A DNA stretch of 5,573 bases from NCBI GenBank assembly GCA_023422095.1, contig JAEZSD010000030.1:1-5573 (forward strand), written 5' to 3'. The DNA comes from Bacillota bacterium (lineage in GTDB: Bacteria > Bacillota_I > Bacilli_A > RFN20 > CAG-826). A program made the translations under genes and the position numbers. Every line of letters starts with the position of its first letter. The first letter of the stretch is position 1. Below, piece after piece: positions 1-5,573 of the stretch. The notes beneath the pieces were generated by a model. That model had not been told where the DNA came from and ran no database searches. It saw only the letters and a program-made list of their open reading frames with translations.

Positions 1-1
1 C

Positions 2-574
2 AGCGAAGCATTAACAAATTGCGAAGAAGGAATTTTTATTTCGCAAATCGATGGATGGACCAGTGGAAGTAGACATTCAGGCGTCAATTTTAGTTTGGAT
101 GCAAATAGCAAAGTGACGCCGACTATAAATACAGCCTTGGTAATCGACTATGAAAATCTATCAATCACTGATAATTACGTGTCTTTCTATTTAAATAGTT
201 TTGAAACCACCAACAGAATAAACGACACTAACAAAACACCAAAAGGAAACTTATATCTCTTTAACGGCGAGGACCATGTAAAAACTTATGAAGTTTCCAC
301 TGGAACTGCCGACATTTTTGTCAAGAATAGCTCGATTGGAACATATAACAAAATGGTCATCAAACTATCAGATTTTAATGGGGTCTTTACTGAAAATTAC
401 GAGATGAATTTAAATAGTTTATTCTACTCAACCAGGTTGAATTTATCAAACTTAGATCGTACCAAATCCGATATCAAAGGAATTGTAAAAGGGATTTATG
501 TTTGCGAATTTGGCGGGGAAGGAACAAAACTCGATCTTTCATCCGCTACAAAAGTTTACACTCCCAAAGCCGAC
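2..574 (+). repeat. Carbohydrate-binding-like beta-sandwich module 1 (protein-level repeat, partial at left edge)
   Basis: This is the first of three related modules in the large surface protein. Landmarks, counting from the TTG at 95, are a core strand ALVIDYENL starting at residue 14, a later strand KMVIKLSDF at 86, and a closing strand VKGIYVCEF at 131. The offsets from the core strand (72 and 117 residues) nearly match modules 2 and 3. The strand pattern, with an 'I-L-S-D-F' segment followed by a closing 'I-Y' strand, resembles galactose-binding-like carbohydrate-binding modules. The family is not identified and ligand binding is inferred. The module begins upstream of base 95, which argues that the TTG is internal. 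Confidence 0.55.
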
Positions 575-3127
575 AACTTTTTTTCCGCAAGTGGTGTGGG
601 AGACCTTACCCAAAAATATTTAGCTCTTCGTGGAGTGCATGCTGTACCAACAACCTATGATTTATCTAGTGATAGCAATGGCATATTATCGCTTGATGAC
701 AAAATATTCATCGGAGGTAGCGCAACTCTTTCCGTTATTCCAAATAACTATAGTTATATTTTAGATACATTAACTGTCAATGATCTTGATGTCACCGCTC
801 AAGTGGTGGGAAATAAGTATACAGTTGATAGTATTCCGACAACTGGCATTATTGCTTATGCAACATTTAAAGAAGCCACCCCGATTTCTGTCGTTTTGAA
901 CGATGATGGAAATGGATTTCTATCAGCCGATAAAGATTTCTTATATCAAGGCGAGTCACTTGAAATTTCGATTAACCCCATTAGATATTTCGAGCTAGAT
1001 GTGCTAACTGTAAATGGCGTCAACGTTACATCTGAAGTTGTGGATGGCAAATATATCATCGAATCTCTTTCTTTAAATGAATTAAATGCCTTTGCTACTT
1101 TTAAGAAAGCAATTGATTTCACAGGTACGAATGGAAGAGTCGATTTCGTTCCATTTGAAAATGGAGGAGAAACGGTCTTGACCTTTGTTCCAGATGTTAG
1201 TTACGAAATTGAAGAAGTCAAAGTCTCCGGAATTACTGTCTCATTAAACCAATATAATAAGGTCAAAATTAGCAACGCAACAAAGCCATTAAATGTTAAT
1301 GCTACATTTGTCAAAGCAGTGACATTCAATATGGATGAAGGCTCACTCTTCTCAGTTAATAATAACAAACTAGGTAATACATATGCCTTGTGGGATAGTG
1401 TCAACGTTAAAACCGCCGTCACTCTTGAGAATACTACAAACCAATATGTCGGAATTACCCTTAATGGTTTAAACAAGCAGATCTCTGGGAGCGAAAACAT
1501 CGTTATTCATCTTCAAAACACTGACAGTAGCTCAAGAACATTTTATGTTGACATCAATGGGCAACAAGCTGAATCAGTCGAATATTATTTATTGGATAGA
1601 CTTGGCAATTTCATCACCAAAACAGGAGTCGGATCAAGCGTGGGAACATATGCTCGTTTCCAAAACGCTACATTCAATTCTACCTACGATAAAGAAGGAT
1701 ACGAAGGCTTAATTATTCTTCCTTTAACAAGATATGGAGTCCTAGAAACAATTGATTCTATTTCAATTAGAACCCCTGTCACTGATATTTCTCGAGCAAG
1801 ATTTAATGTTGGTTCAATTTACCTCGACACAAGCTTAAATGCCCAATTGGGTTGGATTGATTCATTATCTGAAGCTAATCTTGTTTGGAAACCAAGTGCA
1901 ACCAATTGGACCACATATGAAACGCAAGCTGCCGAAGAAGGACAAGATCCAATTAATTACACCGAACTATATACTAGAACTTCATTCATTGAAGCCGGAA
2001 CTATGGTTTATGGACTTAAAGACGAAGTCACTCCAGCAAGTCCTAATTATGATACCTTCCATGGAACTTTTCCTCAAAACATGATTGGCGAAGATGGTTA
2101 TGTTGATCTTAAGACACTTGGAGTCAAAGGAATGATCTTTGATGTTGAAAATCCAAATATTGAGCAAGTCCAATTTGCTATTAGAATTGCTGGCGCAGAA
2201 AATACAAGCTTAACCGATACAACCTTACCTTTGTGGCAAACATCTTCTTCATCAGCAGGTCGTTATGCCCAAGTCATTTATGAAAATGGTGTTGTGCAAA
2301 ACCGCGGATCCAAATATTTGCCAGTCGCGGCAGACGGAAATTTTAAGGGAAGCATGTATATTCCTTTATCTGATGCAGCTTTCACAAAAATATCTCAAGA
2401 GTCGGGTGGATTTCCAGAGAAAATTCAACCAGTGTTCCGAGTTTTATTTGCTGATCCAAAGGATTATTGGATTGATTATACAGTAAAAATTACCAATTTT
2501 AGGTTTATTACTGACGACACGCCTTATCAGACGAGTGCAGTAACTTTAACTGGCCCTGACTGCAATATCGATGCAAAAGTCGGTGAGCTCAGCGTTCAAA
2601 ATGACGCGAATAACCATCTTCTTGCCGGAACCGAACTAGTTTTCCAAGTCGATGTTAATATTGGCTACCATATCGTCGAAGTAACCTATGCTGAAGGTGG
2701 AATTGAAACAATATTGACACCAAATTCAAATGGTGAGTACTCAGTAATTGTTAACGCTGATATCGTCATTTCCGTGAAATGCGAAGCGAATATCTATGCC
2801 ATTAACTACAACTTAGATGGTGGAATTAATAGTGAGTTTAATCCGGCTTCATATGAATATGCTGGTTTACCAATTGAGTTAGAAGACCCAACAAAAGAAG
2901 GATACAAATTCCTTGGTTGGATTGACGACAACGGGGAAGAAGTAACCGATATTAATACATTTGCAGCAAAAGATTATAATCTGACCGCTAGGTGGCAAAA
3001 AAATAGCGTTTTGTCAGGAATAGATTCAAACACAACGACCATAATTATTGTTAGTTCAGTTGCTGTAGCCTTAGTGGCTGGTGGTGTTATAACAATCGTC
3101 GTTATTAAAAGAAAGAAAGGCAAATAA
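2..3127 (+). CDS. Large multi-module surface protein with carbohydrate-binding-like modules, InlB-type repeats and C-terminal membrane anchor (5' partial)
   Basis: The frame is open without a stop to the left edge, so the gene starts upstream. A TTG at base 95 could be taken as a start, but the 31 codons before it read as ordinary protein (CEEGIFISQIDGW...) continuous with the first module, and no ribosome site precedes it. Residues here count from that TTG as 1 (1010 to the stop). Order: beta-sandwich module 1 (to about 160), three divergent InlB-type repeats (187-408), module 2 (about 409-580), module 3 (about 645-808), a fourth repeat-like segment (811-898), an InlB B-repeat (900-968), a hydrophobic helix (982-1004) and the basic tail KRKKGK. 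There is no LPXTG motif and no catalytic signature I recognise. The likely role is an extracellular, membrane-tethered glycan-binding or adhesion protein; a catalytic domain could lie in the missing N-terminal part. It ends 2 bases before the sialidase-like gene, which suggests co-transcription. The architecture is clear; the function is inferred. Confidence 0.85.
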   Translation, partial: SEALTNCEEGIFISQIDGWTSGSRHSGVNFSLDANSKVTPTINTALVIDYENLSITDNYVSFYLNSFETTNRINDTNKTPKGNLYLFNGEDHVKTYEVSTGTADIFVKNSSIGTYNKMVIKLSDFNGVFTENYEMNLNSLFYSTRLNLSNLDRTKSDIKGIVKGIYVCEFGGEGTKLDLSSATKVYTPKADNFFSASGVGDLTQKYLALRGVHAVPTTYDLSSDSNGILSLDDKIFIGGSATLSVIPNNYSYILDTLTVNDLDVTAQVVGNKYTVDSIPTTGIIAYATFKEATPISVVLNDDGNGFLSADKDFLYQGESLEISINPIRYFELDVLTVNGVNVTSEVVDGKYIIESLSLNELNAFATFKKAIDFTGTNGRVDFVPFENGGETVLTFVPDVSYEIEEVKVSGITVSLNQYNKVKISNATKPLNVNATFVKAVTFNMDEGSLFSVNNNKLGNTYALWDSVNVKTAVTLENTTNQYVGITLNGLNKQISGSENIVIHLQNTDSSSRTFYVDINGQQAESVEYYLLDRLGNFITKTGVGSSVGTYARFQNATFNSTYDKEGYEGLIILPLTRYGVLETIDSISIRTPVTDISRARFNVGSIYLDTSLNAQLGWIDSLSEANLVWKPSATNWTTYETQAAEEGQDPINYTELYTRTSFIEAGTMVYGLKDEVTPASPNYDTFHGTFPQNMIGEDGYVDLKTLGVKGMIFDVENPNIEQVQFAIRIAGAENTSLTDTTLPLWQTSSSSAGRYAQVIYENGVVQNRGSKYLPVAADGNFKGSMYIPLSDAAFTKISQESGGFPEKIQPVFRVLFADPKDYWIDYTVKITNFRFITDDTPYQTSAVTLTGPDCNIDAKVGELSVQNDANNHLLAGTELVFQVDVNIGYHIVEVTYAEGGIETILTPNSNGEYSVIVNADIVISVKCEANIYAINYNLDGGINSEFNPASYEYAGLPIELEDPTKEGYKFLGWIDDNGEEVTDINTFAAKDYNLTARWQKNSVLSGIDSNTTTIIIVSSVAVALVAGGVITIVVIKRKKGK
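653..1318 (+). repeat. Three tandem divergent InlB-type repeats (about 70-78 residues each)
   Basis: Three consecutive protein repeats lie at bases 653-877, 878-1111 and 1112-1318. Each begins with a Gly/Asn-rich turn (DSNGILS, DDGNGFLS, GTNGRVD), continues with a strand such as ATLSVIP, SLEISIN or TVLTFVP, then a 'Y-x-(I/L)-(D/E)-x-(L/V)-x-V' strand (LDTLTVNDLDVT, LDVLTVNGVNVT, IEEVKVSGITVS), and closes with an 'AxATFKxA'-like strand (ATFKEA, ATFKKA, ATFVKA). This matches the divergent InlB B-repeat family of Firmicutes surface proteins, small beta-rich domains that act as stalks or spacers. The first two are the closest to each other; the third is more diverged. The similarity is at protein level, with little long nucleotide identity, so these are old duplications. 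Confidence 0.75.
1319..1834 (+). repeat. Carbohydrate-binding-like beta-sandwich module 2
   Basis: Counting from the TTG at 95, the landmarks are the core strand NIVIHLQNT near residue 468, the partner strand FYVDING (483-489), the 'GLIILPLTRYGVL' segment (538-550) and the closing strand NVGSIYLDT (571-579). The 'G-x-I-x-(I/L)-P-L-(S/T)' segment followed by a short 'I-x-I' strand and a closing strand is typical of CBM-like beta-sandwiches. Offsets from the core strand are about 68 and 102 residues, slightly shorter than in modules 1 and 3. The opening VTFNMDEGSLFSV resembles the start of the InlB-type repeats just before it, so the exact domain boundary is uncertain. Confidence 0.55.
2027..2518 (+). 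repeat. Carbohydrate-binding-like beta-sandwich module 3
   Basis: Counting from the TTG at 95, the landmarks are the core strand GMIFDVENP starting at residue 679, FAIRIAG (694-700), the segment KGSMYIPLSDAAF (751-763) and the closing strand VKITNFRFI (797-805). This is the most CBM-like of the three: an 'IPLSDF'-type strand, then 'IQPVFRVLFAD', then a closing 'DYTVKITNFRFI' strand is the usual end of galactose-binding-like modules. Offsets from the core strand (72 and 118) nearly equal those of module 1. A linker rich in acidic and polar residues (about 590-645) separates it from module 2. The ligand is unknown. Confidence 0.6.
2525..2998 (+). repeat. Fourth divergent InlB-like segment followed by one classical InlB B-repeat
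   Basis: Residues 811-898 (from the TTG at 95) show a strand VTLTGPDCNI, a turn, LAGTELVFQVDVNIGYHIVEVTY and a closing ADIVISVKC. This is the same plan as the upstream divergent repeats, with a longer insertion. Residues 900-968 are a textbook Listeria-Bacteroides (InlB B) repeat: YAINYNLDGG, then EDPTKEGYKFLGW, then a closing YNLTARW. Such repeats are found near the C-terminal anchor of many Gram-positive surface proteins and hold the working domains away from the membrane. Confidence 0.8.
3038..3106 (+). other. C-terminal transmembrane anchor of the large surface protein
   Basis: An uninterrupted hydrophobic stretch (IIIVSSVAVALVAGGVITIV and flanks, residues 982-1004) is followed immediately by KRKKGK and the stop. 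This predicts a single membrane helix with a very short basic cytoplasmic tail, leaving the whole protein outside. No LPXTG-like pentapeptide precedes the helix, so anchoring is expected to be by the helix itself and not by sortase. Confidence 0.85.
3115..3120 (+). promoter_or_regulatory. Ribosome binding site of the sialidase-like gene
   Basis: A purine-rich GAAAGG-type site ends 9 bases before the ATG at 3130. It lies inside the last codons of the upstream gene, encoding part of its basic tail. With only 2 bases between the upstream TAA and this ATG, translational coupling of the two genes is likely. Confidence 0.55.
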
Positions 3128-3129
3128 AC

Positions 3130-4758
3130 ATGAATAAGAAATTCTTCTTGTTGCTGCCTTTAGTGTTCTCTTTCAGCACGCTAGGAAATGCTAAAGCTCT
3201 TGAAGTCAAGGCCGCCAGTCAATGGCAAGTTCCTTGCGATGTCAAAATCGTCGATGAAACTATTTTGAACAGCATTATTGATCCTCGAGCAGACGGAGCA
3301 ACCGAGAAATCAGCTGGTTCAGGTACTTTCTTTAAACGTGAAACCTATCAACCAAGCGATAGACAGTGGCAGGGGCTTGTGACCACCGCTTGTACGGGCA
3401 ACCGCTTATGGGCAACTTGGTATACTGGTGGCACAAAGGAACCTGATCCATTTAACTATGTTGTCGTGGCTTATAGCGATGATGATGGACAAAACTGGGT
3501 TGATCCTTATATTGTGATTGATCACGAAGATCCCGATCGTGTCGGAGTCAGCGCGGTTTTACCCCATTTCTTTATGGATGGTGACGATTTAGTGCTTCAA
3601 TACCTCTCCCAATACCTCTATTATGTGCGATTTACAAATCCTGATTCCGAAAACATTGATGATGTTGTTGTTGGCGAAGCACAGCTCATTTCAGATGTAA
3701 AACTACATAAAGCACCTACCACATTAATTGATGAAGATGGTAGCCAAATAGCCGTCGTAGCTTACGAAACAAGAGTAGGTTTTACGGAAAACGTTAGCAC
3801 AACTTATATCGATGTTTGGGATGAAACTACTCAAAAATTTGTTAATAGAGGTCGCGCCATCTCCTCAAATCCTACAAAAAGACGTTGGCCAGAATCTCAA
3901 GTTGTTGAACTAGAAAGAGGCAAATGGATGGTGGTGTCGCGAATTGAAGATGGCACGAATGGTGGGGTCGAAGTCTCAATTTCCGAAGACTACGGATACA
4001 CTTGGGGAGCCTATGAAGATAATTTGGGCGAACCATTTATCGGTCCTGGCTCTAAGGGCCATATCATGCAACTCTCTTCGGGGAATATTCTTGTTGTCAA
4101 TCACGACACAACTTCATCGAGATCATCAATATGTGCTTATTTATCTGTAGATCATGGCGAAACATACCCCTACAAAATAAGCATTGATAACAGAAGTGAT
4201 GTTACCTATCCTGCAGCCTTCGAAAAAGATGGATTTATCTATATTGCTTGGGATAAGGGAAGATATCTCGAAAAAGAATTTAGGATTTCCAAAATTACCG
4301 AACAGGATATTATCGATGGTGAAGTTACAGCCCCTGGAACTTTTGAAAAAAGAACAATTAATAAGCTAAACGATGCTTATACCGATATCGTCTCCATCAA
4401 TGATTCTTTCCAAAGGGTCTTTAATGTAAAAGTTGGAACACCATCTTCGGAAATAAGAGACATTTTGCCTACAACATTTACTGTCACAGATAGCAAAAAC
4501 GTTGAACATACATTAACAGGTATTTGGAAGAGTCCTGGTTACAAACCAGATGTAATAGGCCGCTATTACTTTACCTTCACAGCCGATATGTCATCGTATT
4601 TGGAAGACCCATACATGTTTTTAAGAGTGAAAGTCCTTGTTGAAGCAGATGCGCCAGGCAACGGAACAAACATTGGTCTCATAATTGGAATTTTTGCCTC
4701 GGTCTGCGCAGTTCTATTAGCTACCGGAGCGGTGGTCATACTGAAAAAGAAGAAATAA
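3130..4758 (+). CDS. Secreted, membrane-anchored sialidase-like (BNR/Asp-box) beta-propeller glycosidase
   Basis: This is a complete 542-residue protein. A signal peptide (1 to about 23-29: MNKK, hydrophobic FFLLLPLVFSF, then possible cleavage after AKA or KAA) leads into a propeller (about 60-410), an Ig-like domain (about 430-505), a membrane helix (about 515-537) and the tail KKKKK. Three Asp-boxes are visible: SDDDGQNW (116-123), SEDYGYTW (285-292) and a degenerate SVDHGETY (339-346). Against known sialidases (Salmonella E231, R246, R309, Y342), candidates are E256 in PESQVVEL, R271 in VVSRIEDG, R331 in SSRSS and Y360 in TYPAAFE; the Glu-to-Arg distance of 15 is identical. R78 in DRQWQG is a possible first Arg, but no clear RIP motif is present. 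The acid/base Asp is not obvious; E104 or D106 are candidates. The body resembles the BNR_2-type 'exo-alpha-sialidase' relatives common in glycan-degrading bacteria, many with unproven activity. The likely role is removal of a terminal sugar from an external glycan. Fold is confident; substrate is open. Confidence 0.85.
   Translation: MNKKFFLLLPLVFSFSTLGNAKALEVKAASQWQVPCDVKIVDETILNSIIDPRADGATEKSAGSGTFFKRETYQPSDRQWQGLVTTACTGNRLWATWYTGGTKEPDPFNYVVVAYSDDDGQNWVDPYIVIDHEDPDRVGVSAVLPHFFMDGDDLVLQYLSQYLYYVRFTNPDSENIDDVVVGEAQLISDVKLHKAPTTLIDEDGSQIAVVAYETRVGFTENVSTTYIDVWDETTQKFVNRGRAISSNPTKRRWPESQVVELERGKWMVVSRIEDGTNGGVEVSISEDYGYTWGAYEDNLGEPFIGPGSKGHIMQLSSGNILVVNHDTTSSRSSICAYLSVDHGETYPYKISIDNRSDVTYPAAFEKDGFIYIAWDKGRYLEKEFRISKITEQDIIDGEVTAPGTFEKRTINKLNDAYTDIVSINDSFQRVFNVKVGTPSSEIRDILPTTFTVTDSKNVEHTLTGIWKSPGYKPDVIGRYYFTFTADMSSYLEDPYMFLRVKVLVEADAPGNGTNIGLIIGIFASVCAVLLATGAVVILKKKK
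3475..4167 (+). other. Asp-box-bearing core of the propeller (three Asp-boxes)
   Basis: The pattern S-x-D-x-G-x-x-W marks the turn between the third and fourth strand of a propeller blade. It occurs at bases 3475-3498 and 3982-4005 in full, and at 4144-4167 with the final Trp replaced by Tyr. The wide gap between the first and second copies leaves room for blades without the motif. The catalytic-residue candidates E256, R271 and R331 fall between the first Asp-box and the third; Y360 follows it. Confidence 0.8.
4417..4644 (+). other. Ig-like spacer domain of the sialidase-like protein
   Basis: Residues about 430-505 carry FNVKVGTPSSEIRDILP, then FTVTDSKNVEHTLTGIWKS, then DVIGRYYFTFTAD and a final strand LRVKVLVE. 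The order 'V-x-x-G-T ... LP ... V-x-W ... D ... G-x-Y' is that of the bacterial Ig-like (Big_4-type) domains often found C-terminal to glycosidase modules. It probably acts as a stalk between the propeller and the membrane helix. Assignment is by pattern only. Confidence 0.55.
4672..4740 (+). other. C-terminal transmembrane anchor of the sialidase-like protein
   Basis: Residues about 515-537 (IGLIIGIFASVCAVLLATGA and flanks) are hydrophobic and are followed by KKKKK at the C-terminus. A short Gly/Asn linker (APGNGTN) precedes the helix. With the N-terminal signal peptide this predicts an extracellular enzyme held by one helix. There is no LPXTG motif. The design is the same as in the upstream surface protein. 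Confidence 0.85.
4747..4754 (+). promoter_or_regulatory. Weak purine-rich ribosome binding site of the kinase gene
   Basis: AAGAAGAA overlaps the Lys codons and leads into the stop of the preceding gene; its second G is 12 bases before the ATG at 4765. No better Shine-Dalgarno match exists in between, where the sequence is only A and T. Initiation may depend on coupling to translation of the sialidase-like gene. Confidence 0.3.
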
Positions 4759-4764
4759 TAAAAA

Positions 4765-5573
4765 ATGAAATTATTTATTGATTTAGGAAGCACAAATATT
4801 AAATACACAACTTCAGGGTTGAGTCATTTTGCAACGATTCGTTTTCCTGAACCAATAATCGATGAGAAGGGCATTTTTGAAGTTGATCCAGATGAAATCA
4901 TTAATCTGGTCAAAGAAATTATTCAGTCCGTTAAACCAGATGAAGTATATTTTTCCACTCAAATGCACGGTTATATCCTGTTTAACAAAGGTCAAAGAGT
5001 GACAAACTACATTTCTTGGCGAGATGAAAGAGCGGCTAATGAACAACCACATTTTTCAATCGACAAATCATATGGAGTTGATGTTAAGCCTAACCTTCCA
5101 AGATTGTCACTTCAGAAACAAACGATTGAATACGATGAATTTATGACTTTAGGTTCATTCATTTCCTACTCATTAACTGGCAAGAATGCCTCACATATCA
5201 CCGACATAACTCCGACCGGTTTGTTCAATCGTGCGAAGAACAAATATGATCGTTTTGGTTTTAAAACTCCCAAAGTATATCTTGAGGCTAAAGCGGTCGG
5301 GAAATATGAGAAATGTTCCATCTATTCACCTGTAGGAGATCAGCAATGTTCGGTCAAAGGAATCCTCGATAAGTATTCAACTGAGGATTGTTATGTTTTG
5401 AATATCGGAACTGCCTCACAACTTTGTTGTGTTTGTGATGGCTTTCCAACTGGAGAATTTGAATCAAGACCCTTTTTCGAAGGTAAGACTTTATGCACAA
5501 TCACTCGCCTTCCTGGCGGAGCGCTTATTAAGCAGTTCACTGATGTTAACGCATTAGTTGATACCTTATACAA
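4765..5573 (+). CDS. FGGY-family carbohydrate kinase (3' partial), perhaps sedoheptulokinase-like
   Basis: The frame is open from ATG 4765 to the right edge (269 residues; the family is usually about 450-520, so the C-terminal part lies outside). The product should phosphorylate a sugar or polyol with ATP in the cytoplasm; no signal peptide is present. Visible motifs are the N-terminal phosphate loop FIDLGSTNIK (4-13), the substrate-region STQMHG (64-69) and SWRDERA (84-90), LTG (137-139) with TDITPTGLFN (146-155), the catalytic-base motif GDQQ (D192) and the second phosphate motif NIGTASQL (213-220). The later ESRPFFEGK...GGALI resembles sedoheptulokinase-like members, but this is weak and the substrate (ketose, pentulose, deoxyketose or glycerol-like) cannot be fixed. 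An unusual Cys cluster, CCVC, lies at 221-224. It starts 6 bases after the sialidase-like gene, in the same reading frame beyond two TAA codons, which implies a shared operon and a role in metabolising the released sugar. Confidence 0.85.
   Translation, partial: MKLFIDLGSTNIKYTTSGLSHFATIRFPEPIIDEKGIFEVDPDEIINLVKEIIQSVKPDEVYFSTQMHGYILFNKGQRVTNYISWRDERAANEQPHFSIDKSYGVDVKPNLPRLSLQKQTIEYDEFMTLGSFISYSLTGKNASHITDITPTGLFNRAKNKYDRFGFKTPKVYLEAKAVGKYEKCSIYSPVGDQQCSVKGILDKYSTEDCYVLNIGTASQLCCVCDGFPTGEFESRPFFEGKTLCTITRLPGGALIKQFTDVNALVDTLY

Noticed and set aside
1201..1500. Reverse-strand open frame of 99 codons inside the large surface protein gene
   Set aside because: It lies wholly within a strongly coding plus-strand frame with recognisable domains, has no recognised motif, and is best explained as a shadow.
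1839..2486. Several short open frames on both strands (61-81 codons)
   Set aside because: All overlap the surface protein frame, encode low-complexity or unrecognisable peptides, and lack convincing ribosome sites.
3121..3132. Possible promoter or terminator between the surface protein and sialidase-like genes
   Set aside because: Only two bases separate the genes and no hairpin or -10/-35 pair can be supported.
4745..4775. A/T-rich stretch as a Rho-independent terminator before the kinase
   Set aside because: The run is of A on the coding strand with no GC-rich stem before it, so it does not fit a forward terminator.
4566..5052. Reverse-strand open frames across the end of the sialidase-like gene and the start of the kinase
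   Set aside because: The plus strand here encodes the Ig-like domain, the membrane anchor and clear FGGY motifs, so the antisense frames are chance.
5391..5573. Reverse-strand open frame at the right edge
   Set aside because: It is antisense to the NIGTASQL and later motifs of the kinase; the forward frame is continuous from 4765 to the edge.

Overview
The window is a densely packed, low-GC stretch with three consecutive plus-strand genes and almost no non-coding DNA (gaps of 2 and 6 bases). The standard bacterial code fits throughout: about twenty Trp codons in the three genes are all TGG, no in-frame TGA occurs, and both visible stops are TAA. Low GC, InlB-type surface repeats and surface proteins with a C-terminal membrane helix and Lys/Arg tail but no LPXTG motif suggest a Firmicutes/Bacilli bacterium, possibly a Mollicutes-related lineage with the standard code (Acholeplasma/Izemoplasma/RF39-like). 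That placement is inference; no taxonomic marker is present.

Layout. (1) Bases 2-3127: the 3' part of a very large surface protein, open to the left edge. It has three related beta-sandwich modules resembling carbohydrate-binding modules, three tandem divergent InlB-type repeats between modules 1 and 2, a fourth repeat-like segment, one classical InlB B-repeat and a C-terminal membrane anchor. (2) Bases 3130-4758: a complete secreted, membrane-anchored sialidase-like beta-propeller with three Asp-boxes, followed by an Ig-like domain and a transmembrane helix. (3) From base 4765 to the right edge: the N-terminal part of an FGGY-family sugar kinase.

The arrangement reads as part of a glycan-use operon. 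A multi-module surface protein would bind the glycan, a tethered propeller glycosidase would release a terminal sugar, and a cytoplasmic kinase would phosphorylate an imported sugar. An FGGY kinase, rather than a ROK-type N-acetylmannosamine kinase or other nan gene, leaves open that the propeller acts on something other than sialic acid. No promoter, terminator, RNA gene, mobile element or CRISPR array is visible.
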